64,000 bases of DNA from Camillea tinctor (Eukaryota > Ascomycota > Sordariomycetes > Xylariales > Xylariaceae): positions 1 to 64,000 of the forward strand of contig MU394065.1 of NCBI GenBank assembly GCA_022578605.1. Reading direction: 5' to 3'. The first letter of the stretch is position 1. Each line of letters begins with the position of its first letter. Below are positions 49,621-60,545 of this stretch, in pieces. The position numbers and the translations under genes are program-made. The notes beneath the pieces were generated by a model that saw only the letters and a list, made by a program, of their open reading frames with translations, made no database searches and had not been told where the DNA came from.

Positions 49621-50212
49621 GTCTATGATGAACCATCTGTTAGCTACCTACACAGATAGTAAATTTTATTACTGTCATATTTACAGCTAGACGGCTGCTT
49701 AAGTACATAAGGGCTTGGGAGCACACTCCTACATAGTTGTGATGGCTATGTGCCTGTAACGGCAGTGTATAAGCCAGCGAGTTGGCCAGTGGATGCGCTC
49801 AACTCGTTCAGAGTGGAATATACAAGTTCTCAAAGATAATATGCACTTATAGTACATGATGGCACGTAAATATCCATTAGTCTACTAATGGTGACCAACA
49901 AGTAACCTATCCTACTCCTACTACACCATGCATTCAAATCGGCCTAGCAACAGATCTAGTTGCCACTCGGGGATACTGCAGCTTAGACCGCTCGAGGGAG
50001 GCATGGGGACCACTATACTAAATATCGTCGACCTTGCTATCGCCCTCTCTTGCGTTGGTACCTTCCTGCTTATGCCCTTCTTGCCCTGCCCTACCCTACC
50101 CTCCTACCCTACCCTCCTACCCAACTCTTCTTCCCACACAACTCATCTTTCCACACAACACAACACAACACACACTTTTCTCACCACACACAAATCACTA
50201 CACACGTATGTA

Positions 50213-50240
50213 TCATGATCACCATGATCACCATGATCAT
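50213..50240. repeat. Tandem CATGATCAC nonamers
   Basis: Three near-perfect 9-nt units in the leader of the small gene at 50395. Each contains the palindrome TGATCA. Confidence 0.85.
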
Positions 50241-50394
50241 CTCTATCCTATCCATTCACCCCCTACTTGACATTGAAGATTCAGTTACAGCTAACTCTCA
50301 GCCCTTGAACCAACTCATTTCCATAGAGTCTTCGCTGCAAGCCCAACACCACCACTCAACAACCTACTCAGCTGATCACCGATCAACATCTACC

Positions 50395-50640
50395 ATGGAA
50401 CCTCAGCCCGACACCCAAAGCGGCACCTCTCAGTGGGCCTACCCGAGAACCGTGGTCTACATTCGGGAGATCATTGACGAGGATATTGAGGAATTTCCCG
50501 TTGATCAGGAGGTTACGGGTCTCCGTCCCACAGACGAACTAGACTTCAGCCCCGAGACGATCGCTATCGTCGTTTTCGCGGCGATTGTAGAGTTTGTCGT
50601 CTGTTTCTATGCTGCGTTCTGGATCCTGCAGAAGTTGTAG
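50395..50640 (+). CDS. Predicted small tail-anchored membrane protein, 81 aa
   Basis: The ATG (context TACCATGG, close to optimal) opens an 81-codon frame. The N-terminal half is acidic and polar (MEPQPDTQSGTSQWAYP, then REIIDEDIEEFPVDQEV). A single hydrophobic helix follows at about residues 57-78 (IAIVVFAAIVEFVVCFYAAFWIL), with only QKL after it. This is the layout of a tail-anchored protein whose N-terminus faces the cytosol. The frame is open further upstream, but there it crosses tandem repeats and is unlikely to be translated. No family is recognised. GC content is higher than the flanks, which supports coding. Confidence 0.5.
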   Translation: MEPQPDTQSGTSQWAYPRTVVYIREIIDEDIEEFPVDQEVTGLRPTDELDFSPETIAIVVFAAIVEFVVCFYAAFWILQKL

Positions 50641-51513
50641 AGTGTCTGGCTATACATCCCGTCCTCCTCCTTTGACAACGAAAAAAAACAAGTTCCCTTT
50701 CGCAACTGAGAGATACGATGGAATGGAATGGAATGGAATGAAGAGGGGGCTGGGAGGGGAAGAGCTCACGGGTAAGTTTTTTCTTCTTTTTTTCTTCTTC
50801 TTCTCTCTAAGTTTTTTTTTTTTTTTTTTTAATTTATCTTCTTGATGCTGACTTGACCTTGCGAACAGGAACTTCTTTTCCCTCCCACTCACCTGGGCTG
50901 TTCGTCTGCCTTTTCGCCCTGAACCACTTGGCCTCTACCTTCTTCCCCTCCACCCATTTTTTGCCTTCCCTCTAGTAATCATGACAGGAATTTGGTTTGG
51001 ACTGGATCATAGCACAGAACACCGACACATCACAGAGATAAGGAGAATTAGGTTACTAGGATTGCGACATCGTGAGGAATGAATCAACAATGCACTAAAC
51101 TAAAACAACTGTCTTCTTATTTATTTTTTCGTGATCGTGAATCCATTGTAAGAAACTATGGGGAAGCCTTGCGGCTCCCTCTCTCTATATTATTTTCTTC
51201 CTCTATGGGTGCCAATTTCGTATCGTCTATTCTAGAAGGACATGGGCTATGTTTTACTGCCTTGCCTGCCATAAGCATGTGTATGCCCTAGGACCAGGCC
51301 AGCCCTTCTCTGAGCCTCGATTTAATGACCTTTTGCTTTCTTTTTCGTTCGTCTATGATTAATGTGCTCATGTGCGCTTTATTTATCTTCCCAACCACAC
51401 CCCACCACGCTCGAGTATTCCACTACGAGTTTCGGACTGTCAATATAGCCCACCGTGCTCTTATTATCCCCTCCATCTATTGCCTCGCAGCTGCTACCTT
51501 GTTTTATCTTGCA
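50641..51513. other. Intergenic, convergent 3' ends
   Basis: It contains a GGAAT tandem (about 50721-50739) and a T-run at 50811-50830. Short frames here overlap one another and show no features. Confidence 0.6.
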
Positions 51514-53642
51514 TCATTTCTCCTCTGGCACGTTCAACCTGCTCGCCTTCTGTCGTAGCGTATCCGCGACCCACGCCTCCGTTTCTCGCAACGCCTGGCC
51601 CGGTTGTTGCTTATGCTGTAACACTAAGAGTCAGTAATTCGTTTTTCGTTGAAGAAATTGTTGTCATTGTCCCGGGAGGAAGAGAGAGTAAAATTATCAA
51701 TAGTCTTGGCAGATAGTATGGGGTACGCAAAGAAATATTTCGCTTTTACTCCCGAAGACAGATCGTATAAGGGATAGGGAAGGGGGTGATAATAGACGAC
51801 TTCTGATTTTACTCACCATCAGTAGGAAGCCCTGGATTTCGGCGGGCGAGAACTTGTTGTTGGGGATCTTGTCGGCGAACTGCTCCGCGAGACGCGGCAG
51901 GTCATCGACCGCTACATCGAGTGTCTGGCTCGCGCTGCTGGTGATTTCTGTAGTGGTACTTATTGAGGATTCCTCCTCCTTGAAGACAGTGGCCTCCGAC
52001 GATGAAGAGGAAATGCGAGAAATTAGAAGAGAGCCATCTTCACGAGATGACGTCTCGAGATCAGAGTCGGAGTCCGTAGAGGTAGATGTTGAGGGAGGGG
52101 TGGTTCCATTATCGCTATTATCGCTGCTATCCTTGTCGTGGTAGGACGCCTGATAGTCGTCCTCGTACATCCAGCTGAACAGCTCCCGCGCCTGCTTCTT
52201 GCTCGCATTTTTGAAGCAGATTATTTGGTCGATACGGCCCGGGCGCACCAGCGCCTTGTCGAGGCTGTTGATGTGGTTTGTCGTCATCATGAGTACGTGG
52301 CCCTCCGGACTCGATACACCGTCAAGAGCGTTAAGCAGCCCGGACAGCGAGACTTTGCTCTCGCTCTTGGTGTTATTGTTGCCGAGCTCTGGGGTGAGGT
52401 TTTGCTGCTCGCTCTCCCCTCGCTGCTTCGTGATGCCTACAGCGTCGATGTCTTCGAGGAGGAACACGCACTTCTTGGGCAGAGATTCGACCAACAAGGC
52501 AAGGATAAAGTCATTCATATGATCATCTGAAAGTGAGGCCACGTAGATGTCAAGGCCGAACTTGCCAGCTAACGCATACGCGAGTGATGTCTTGCCGGTT
52601 CCCGGGGGGCCCGACAACATATAACCTCGACGGTGTGGTATGCCTCGGTTTGCGTACCAGAGCGCTGTTTTAGGGTTGAGATACTCGTTCATATCATCGA
52701 GAATTCTGATCTTCTGCTCCTCGTCTAGAACGACGGTATTCATCCGTCGTATGGGCCGGGAGACCACCTCCATCCAGTTGGACGCACATCGTCTTCCTCT
52801 ATCTATCTCCAATAGGTTAGGTTTCATGACACTGGTTTTGGAATAGCTGCTCCGGTCATAAACCTCACTGGCTCGGAGAATGAGATCTTTAATAGGCTCT
52901 GATTATGCACATGTTAACATCAAGGAACACATAGGCCAGTCGAGATCTCGGTCTAGGGCTTACTAGTAGTCCAACCGAGACATGAGATAGCCAAACTTCT
53001 TCGCACAACCGTAACCTTCATGCTTCGCCCTTGGCGGGCCGTCTCCCTGCAGTTTACCCAAAATAACCGGCCTTGCCACCAGATCCTATGTGATCCCATG
53101 GCAGGGTAATACTTAGGAGGCTGGACTATTGTCAGTGACTAGTGCATTAAATAACAAAAGGGACGTGATTTATTTACAGCTTTAAATTCCTGTTTTGAGA
53201 AGTTGAGGTAGCCATCAGACTGGACCCGGGCTACGGAAGCGCCTCCATTCCACGCTATAGCCTCGGTCTCGGCGCAAATATTTCTCGACTTAATTATATC
53301 AGGGTGTGATTCTAGCCAGGATAGTACGACACGGTGGATGTTTTCCTTATCATCGATCGAGACGGTGCTCACAAAATAGTCCTTGACAACGCCTTGGAGT
53401 TTATTGTAGGCCTCTGACAACGCTTTGCAAGAGGCCCATCCAAGACATATGAAAGCTAATATGCTCCATTCAGTCCGATTATCGAAGTATGGAACCAAGG
53501 GGGTAAAGTATCTCAGGCCGAAGAAGGAGAGGAGAAGTTCGATTGTGTTGGCCCCTAATCTAGGATTGGTGGCGGTGGTGCTATTTGGCGATGAACTTGT
53601 GTTGGAAGCAACTAGGAGAGCCTCGTATATAGTGTGGTCCAT
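51514..53642 (-). CDS. BCS1-like AAA ATPase (4 exons, 601 aa)
   Basis: Complement of join 51514-51615, 51817-52898, 52964-53120, 53178-53642. It starts MDHTIYEALL and has an N-terminal hydrophobic helix (WSILAFICLGWASCKAL). The BCS1 N-domain follows (YYPAMGSHRIWWQGRLFWV, MKVTVVRRSLAISCLG). The AAA domain has Walker A GPPGTGKT at ~304-311, Walker B VFLLEDIDAVG at ~352-362, sensor MMTTNHINSLDKALVRPGRID, and an arginine in PGRID. About 70 Ser/Thr/Asp/Glu-rich residues (~466-536) interrupt the C-terminal lid, and the last exon restores it (ALRETEAWVADTL). Bcs1 itself moves the folded Rieske protein across the inner mitochondrial membrane. Fungi have many paralogs with other, mostly unknown roles, and the insert suggests this is one of them rather than true Bcs1. 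Confidence 0.92.
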
Positions 53643-54545
53643 AATAGCTGTGATATCTATGTATAAACTATATTAAGGTTCGCCTGCCTTTCTATGTTAG
53701 AGTTAGTAAGTGACTACATGTACGGAGACTAGGACGCTCTTTATGTAGACAGATGATATTCCTTTGCCAGGTGGAGATAGGGTCAAATGACATCGTCACA
53801 TGATATTAACTGACCCAGTCAGTCCCTATTCTTACATGTCTTCTTTGCCTTTTCCATGTGTGAGTTCTCAGTCAATACAACGTATTGTTCACCGAAAAGG
53901 AAAACAAGGGTTTTTTCTTTTTGGAAAACTGAAAGACGAATGAGCGCATATTTCCGGCAGGGAAATATATTTTGTATCAAAATAAGAATCTAATGTTTTA
54001 TCAATAACCTAGTTCAACCGAGTAGTAGCAGTAAGGGATATAAACTTATCGCCTTAGAGCATGGCGTGATGGATAATGAAGAGCCTCATCCACGCTACAC
54101 ATGTATTACCAATGCTAAGGGTTATCGAACTGGTTGTCTCTGAAGTCATCCATATGCGGCTGTACTTACTTAGACATGTATACGAGAGAGCGACCAGCAC
54201 ACTTGTTTGAAGGACGCCCTTCCTATTTGCCCTTCTTAGGCTCGTGTGGCTATCCCTTTGGACACCCCAGTCTGCGTAGCTATTGTGTGACCATGAAGAA
54301 TTTGCTGGGTGGAATAGCTGATGCAACCCAAATGATATACACAAGAGAGTTTGCTCACCTAGGCTTCTCCCTTACATCGATCGATGTTAGATCCGTCTCC
54401 AGCGATAAATATCCGTTCCCGATCAAACCGAAATTTGTAACAGGTCTCAAGGCACAACTCAAAGAGACCACAGCAGCTCAGCTCGGTCGTACATTTGATA
54501 TTCTTGCCACCAATCATTGATGAGTCTTCATTGAAACGCCATTTC
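53643..54545. other. Intergenic, 5' of BCS1-like gene and 3' of PWP2
   Basis: AT-rich, with no supportable gene. The 128-codon plus-strand frame at 54134-54520 and the 96-codon frame opposite it are mutually overlapping and featureless. Confidence 0.55.
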
Positions 54546-57400
54546 TCAATCTAGACCTATCCATCCATCCCCCGACCCATCGTCTGACTGCATTTCGCTG
54601 TCCACAACCCCTTCTTCCTTCGCTGCTACTAATTTCACCGCAATATCATCTCCATTAGTGAGATGTCCCTGTGTGCTTGTATCTATTTTCTTGGTTTCTG
54701 CTTGACCTAGCAAATAGTCTACCATGTAGACATTCTCGTCGGCCAATCGTCGGATTTCGTTCTGCATTCGAGCAACGGCTCTCGCAACGACCCGCAGTTC
54801 AACGTCAACTTTGCTGCGGTTTGCTGTGAGCCACTGCCCGTGCTTGTCGACTAAGGCTTTTATCCACAGTAGACAGAATTCAAAGTGCGGTGATTCTTCG
54901 GTTTGGGCGGCAACAAAACGTAGCAACCTCGCAACGTAGACTGTAGGGAATTGCTCAACCACAAGTGGGATGTCGGTATAAGGTATTGACTGGAATACCC
55001 TCTTGATAAGACCTGCCTCATTAAGACGGAAGGCCATCACTAATGACTTTAGATAGTCTTTCTCGTTTTCGAGTACTGCGAGGGTCGACGCTGGTGTTAT
55101 TTCCATATTTAAGTCAAAAGGATCGAATTGGATATCGTTATCCAAACTATATATGAGAAGACCTTCAGTCGAAGCTGCACAGAAGGAAGTACCAGCGGGC
55201 GAAAAGCCTACACCTGTCACTTTGACTTCTGGAACCCTTTTTCGTGCAGAGGGATCACCTCTTTTCGAGCCAGGTAGAGATTTATCCTGCCGTGCTTCCC
55301 GATCAGAAATGTCTCCGTCATCATCGATAAGCCCTTCCGGCCCGGCCTCCGTGAGGAGCTTGCTATTCAAAAACTCCTGCGTCCCAGATAACGAAAGGTT
55401 GACGCTGACGGTGAATTTCTTCAACAGCACCATTGTGCTAACCGAGTATAAACAAATGTATTTGCTACTCCCAGCGGCTAGGAGACAACTACCATCTGTG
55501 CTATATCGGATGGTGCCGAAGCTTTTCGTGTCAGACACATTAGCGGCGGTCCTGCGATCTGTGATTTTTCGACCTCCCGACACGTCTCTCCGACCGTCGA
55601 GACCGGAGACTTGCTCTGCGTCTGATATAGACCAGAATGTCAACTGGCCATCCAAGGTTGAGATGGCAAGCTGAGAAGAGTCAGGGCTGACGGCAATATC
55701 TAGTACATCCGCTTGTAGTTGTAGAGGCTCGCTGGTTTGCGTGCGGCCAAAGATCGACCACATCCTGGCGGTTCGATCCCAACTTCCACTTACTAAAAGG
55801 CTGCCATTGGGTGCAAATGCCAGTGAACAGACGGGACCTTCATGGCCAGCCAACCGATCAAGAAGCTGTCCAGTCTGCACCGACCAAATGTGTATGTCAA
55901 AAGAATCCAGGGAACCTGCAGCGACAACCTCGCCACTCGGATCTACTGCCATACAGGAGAAGGACAATCGAGTAGGTGCAGTAAACGTCCTGAAATTCCG
56001 ATACCGGATGAGATCCCATGCCCTTATTGAGCCGTCCAGACTTGATGTGAATAATACATTCCCCTTCTTGGCAAACTCGCACGCAGTCACGCCGCTCGAG
56101 TGCTCTGTAAAAGTAACGATACAGAACCCCGAATCAACATCCCACACTTTGATTTTGCCGTCGTCGGCAGTGGTGATGATACGCTTCCCATCTGGAGAAT
56201 AGACGAGAGCATTCATAGAATCAAAGTGACCTTGCTGTTTCAATATATAAGACTCGGATTGCCATTCCCAGACAAGCAGCTGCCCTAATTTGGAAGCACC
56301 AAAAGCCAACCACTCTCCGCTCTTATTTATGGTAACGAAATCGATGTCGTTCTGGGATATGCTGAGGGTGTGGATATTGTTGAAGTCAGGCATTTCATAG
56401 AGACCGAATATGCCATTGGAGAACCCTGCTACTAGGAGATTCGATTCGGGGTGAAATGAAGCACATCTGACACTAGCACTTCCTTGCATAAAGTAATGTC
56501 TTCGTACGATTCTCCAGCGCATATCCTCGTGTTCAGCATCCTCCATGTTCTCGTCTTCACCTGGGGGAGGCGCATCGGGATGTCGAGTGTACTGCCAGTT
56601 GCACACTGCTCCATCCTTGCTCACGGTGTAAATAGTTTCTTGGTCTTTCGAGAACCAAGCCCCAACAATCGCCTGTTTGTGGCCAGCCAGGACAGTGGGG
56701 GTAAACCCCTCCTCGGGGTTGAGACTCCATATCCGGGTGGTCAAGTCTTTAGAGGCGGTTAGGAAGAAGCGTGAGTCGGCAGACCACTCGATATGGCGAA
56801 CATCGTCGAAGTGGCCGGTGTGTGTGTGGTGGATGACGAAGGGCGCAAACTCTAGCTCGCCCTGGGCGTTCGAATCTGGTGTAGACGGAACCTGCCATAC
56901 TTCCGTCTTCCGCCCCAAGCCTACAGCAAAGTGACGACCCGAGGGAGAGAAGGCTAAAGCGGTAACGGGGGATCTGAAGGAGAAATGATAGATCGATACC
57001 CGGCGAGGGACGTTGGTCAGAATGGCGTGTCCATCTTCGTCAACCGAGAGGAGCAAGTTACCCCGCGGTGTCAGTCCAATTCTGGAGATGTTCTTTCGAT
57101 GAGCGAAGGGGAGGGTGTACGATTTGTTGCTGTTGTAAGTTTGCGGTCAGCTTTTAATGGTTATAAACTAGCAAGAGGGGGCAATGCGACCAACTCTACG
57201 AGATTGAAGACAGAGACTCTGTTTCCTACGGGTGAGAACAGACATGTACCGTCAGGACTGAATAAGAGGTTGCCCTGGCAGTACACAGTTCCAAGCAAAT
57301 TGGAAAACTGAACAAGAATTAGTTTTTTTTTTAGTTATATAAATATAGAATAGGTAAAGAAGGTAATAAATATGATGCTAACCTTGAAATCTGTCTTCAT
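54546..57400 (-). CDS. pwp2: Periodic tryptophan protein 2, U3 snoRNP/UTP-B subunit (3 exons, 904 aa)
   Basis: Complement of join 54546-57129, 57195-57307, 57383-57400. Pwp2 is a nucleolar scaffold of the UTP-B module in the small-subunit processome, needed for 18S rRNA maturation. The start MKTDFKFSNLLGTVYCQGNL and the block VFNLVDNKSYTLPFAHRKNI match the family. Tandem WD40 units fill residues ~10-640 (for example GHFDDVRHIEWSADSRFFLT, GHEGPVCSLAFAPNGSLLVSGSWD). The C-terminal Utp12-type helical domain follows (VEQFPTVYVARLLRFVAAQTEESPHFEF in part). Its end is acidic (SDDGSGDGWIGLD). The length is close to yeast Pwp2 (923 aa). Exon 1 is 18 nt. Intron 2 has the weak donor GTTGGT, chosen because only it restores FNLVDNKS. 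Confidence 0.96.
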
Positions 57401-58194
57401 TGTTATGGTCACGATATGGCCATTATCCTTTTTTATGTAGATTTTATTAGGTAGAAAGTATTTTTTCTTTTGTAGTTGTAAGTGATTCTGCCGACTATAG
57501 AGATGCGCCGGCAAAGATGGATAACAAGCTTTCCTTCAATTGAACTTTTTTCGAACTAATCTCTTATCAAACGATAAGAATATTATGTACATGTTAGAGT
57601 GGGTGCAGTGTAATCCCGTACATACAACTACCTACATTAACACATCACTAGTGTAATAACCTAACCTAGTGCCTAGGTAGTAATTTTCGGGGTTCCTGCT
57701 AACCAATCAACCGATGGCCCTAATAACCCCAACCCCCTAACCTAATTAAGTCAAGCTAGTCTAAGGTGGGTAACTAGGTTGCTAAGTAGCACATAGGTAT
57801 GTAGGCGGTCAAGGCTTCTCGTGCATAGACCACGTTTGGCGGAATATCCAGGTTCAATTGGTCAGAAAGGGGAAAGAACCAGTCCATTTCGGTTGCCGTG
57901 TAACTTAACCTAAGGAAATTTGCCAGAAAACGAACTAAAGGTTAGAGCGAACAAGTTATCGAGGCTTTGCTTTCCCCTGAAGTACAAGCACAAGCCCAAA
58001 ACCTTCAACTCATCAACATTTCTTCACCGGTAAATATTTCCCCAAGAGAACCTTAACCCGAGTTGTCTCCGCCTCTTACACACCTTCAACCCACCCCCAA
58101 GTCCATCTTTTATTGTTTCTTGGGATTGATACCATTCCTACCAGTCTCCCATCCTGCTTTTTTTGTCTCGTGAAGCAGATAGCTACCCTTCAAG
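57401..58194. promoter_or_regulatory. Divergent promoter region between PWP2 and the septin gene
   Basis: 794 bp between start codons. It contains CCTAACCTAGTGCCTAGGTA at about 57660-57679 and the C+T-rich leader (58.0-58.17 kb) of the septin gene. No specific factor site can be assigned. Confidence 0.4.
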
Positions 58195-59561
58195 ATGGCC
58201 TCTACTACCGCCGAGAGCGCGTCGCCCATTGGCATTGCCAATCTGCCCAACCAGCGACACAAGATTGTCGCTAAGCGAGGTGCTGCTTTTACTATCATGG
58301 TATGATACGAAAAAAAGAAAAAAAAAACCATTATCTACCTACTACGCACCTCCTAATGCTAACCCTTGATAGGTTGCTGGCGAGTCTGGCTTGGGAAAGA
58401 CAACCTTCATCAACACCCTATTCTCCACGACCATCAAGAACTATGCCGACCACAAGCGACGCCACCAAAAGCAGGTCGACAAGACTGTCGAGATTGAGAT
58501 CACAAAGGCCGAGTTGGAGGAGAAGTTCTTCAAGGGTAATTACCCGCTGCACTCTACATTTCTGCCAAAGATGCAACCATTCCTAACCTGCTTCTGCTTC
58601 TAGTTCGCCTCACTGTTATTGACACCCCTGGCTTTGGTGACTACGTCAACAACCGAGATTCCTGGATGCCCATAATTGAGTTCCTCGATGATCAACATGA
58701 GTCGTACATGCTTCAGGAGCAACAGCCCCGCCGTCAGGACAAGATTGATCTCCGTGTCCACGCCTGCTTGTACTTTATCCGACCTACCGGCCACACCCTC
58801 AAACCCCTGGACATTGAAGTCATGAAGCGACTGTGCTCTCGTGTCAACCTGATACCTGTCATTGCAAAGGCTGACACTTTGAGTCCTGTCGACCTTGCCA
58901 AGTTCAAGGCTAAGGTATGCATATTGCGACCCAGATTAATTAATCTCCCTACGGCTAGCTAATTAGATGATTTTTGGTTTAATAGATTCGGGCTGTCATT
59001 GAAGCCCAGAGCATCAAGATCTACCAGCCTCCCATCGAGGAGGATGATGAGGCTGCTGCCCAGCATGCACGAAGCCTTATGGCTGCCATGCCCTTCGCTG
59101 TCATCGGTTCGGAGAAGGATGTCAAGACCGGCGATGGCCGCATCGTGAAGGGTCGTCAATACTCCTGGGGTGTTGCCGAGGTCGAGAACGAGGACCACTG
59201 CGACTTCAAGAAGCTCCGATCCATCCTGATCCGCACCCACATGCTCGACCTTATCCACACGACCGAGGAGCTCCACTACGAGGCCTACCGTGCTCAGCAG
59301 ATGGAGACCCGCAAGTTTGGAGAGGCCCGCCCTCGCAAGCTCGACAACCCCAAGTACAAGGAGGAGGAAGAGGCCCTACGCAAGCGTTTCACCGAGCAGG
59401 TCAAGGTCGAGGAGCAGCGCTTCAGACAGTGGGAGCAGAAGCTCATCGCCGAGCGCGACCGCCTCAACAAGGACCTCGAGCAAACCCATGCTCAGATCAA
59501 GCAGCTCGAGACCGAGCTCGAGCAGATGCAAGGCAGCGTCGCCCGCAGTGGCCGTCGCTAA
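58195..59561 (+). CDS. CDC12-type septin (4 exons, 384 aa)
   Basis: Join 58195-58299, 58373-58535, 58604-58914, 58986-59561. Septins are GTP-binding proteins that polymerise at septa, hyphal tips and branch sites. The start GIANLPNQRHKIVAKRG is the polybasic membrane-binding segment. The GTPase motifs follow: P-loop GESGLGKT (~38-45), G3 DTPGFG (~96-101), G4 AKAD (~177-180), the septin element PFAVIGSEKDV and the WG of SWGVAEVEN. A C-terminal coiled coil (about 300-378, rich in E, K, Q, R) completes it. Motifs LPNQR and SYMLQEQQPRR point to the Cdc12 (Aspergillus AspC) group rather than Cdc3, Cdc10 or Cdc11. Joins keep frame and the length is near that group's usual size. Confidence 0.95.
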
Positions 59562-60545
59562 GCTGCCTACCCATCCATCCCCATTTTCCAGCAAATTGTG
59601 GAACTCCCCCCAGCCTTAATCATTGCCTCCATCTAGCAGCGAGTATGGAGCTTACAATACTATTCCCGCGTCCGTGTCTGAATTGCAAATTTAATGGTTC
59701 ACCTGGATGATTATGCCTTAGAAGCTAATTGAGTCATGTTCTGAGGGTTTCGGTCCTAGAAGAAGAGAGAAAGAAAGGGGTAGCATCTTCCCCCCACACG
59801 GGGGCAAAGGGCAGAGCTGCGAGAACCATCATCAGGCTTGCGAATAAACCCAAGATATCGAAAGAAATGATTATCTCTCTGCTTTTGAAGGAAAGGGTTT
59901 CCTGCGTTCGGAACCGATACCCCCTCCCTGTTTTCTACAAGATTCTAGTTAGGTTTAGTTCACGATGTAATCACAGTTTATTTTTATGATACCAGCCAAA
60001 AACGATAAAAAAGAACCCAAAAAGAGCACCCCCGATTTTTTCCCTCTAAACGGTTTATATTTTATTTCTTGTGGTGTAGTAATTGAAAAATGGTCCTTAT
60101 AAATGTGTGCCGTGTGTTATTTGTATGTATGCATGTATTAAGTCACATACCGGTAACATCCCTCCTCGTCCCCCCCCCCCCTATTTTTTTATTAAATCTA
60201 TTTCCCATTTTTCTCGATTCGTATTTGCCGTATTACGAGGTATATCCTCTCCATGTTGCTGCTTTTACGTGTGCATATTTTTGAATATCTATATAGGTAT
60301 CTGGTGGTTTTTTTTTTTTTTTTTGGAAAATGAAAGGCACCCGCTAGTACCTCGCCCCCTTTTTTTTTGCCCTCTCATTAACCTTATATAAATGCTCCCC
60401 TAACCCTCTTCCCCTTACCCCTTCTTATCTGATATTGATACCATAATATTCACCTGGAAATATAGAAGAAAAAACGGAACCCCTTATGGTTTAATCCTCT
60501 CTCTTTTTCTTTTCCTTTTTATTATTAGTAACAAGAAGGTTTATG
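59562..60545. other. Intergenic, convergent 3' ends of septin and kinase genes
   Basis: It contains a 12-bp C-run near 60169-60180 and T-runs near 60308-60325 and 60359-60368. Frames at 59729-60391 are low-complexity and not convincing. Confidence 0.6.

Larger units (their letters stand above)
47819..50394. other. 2.6-kb AT-rich stretch
   Basis: A 90-codon frame at 49348-49620 has one hydrophobic segment (LLTMALIIISITILLLITVW) but no other support. Near 50.09 kb are CCCTACCCT repeats, and at 50213-50240 a CATGATCAC tandem. These lie in the leader of the small gene that follows. Confidence 0.5.

Noticed and set aside
50085..50123. CCCTACCCT repeats as interstitial telomere sequence
   Set aside because: The unit is not the fungal CCCTAA, and the tract lies in the leader of a gene with no other sign of a former chromosome end.
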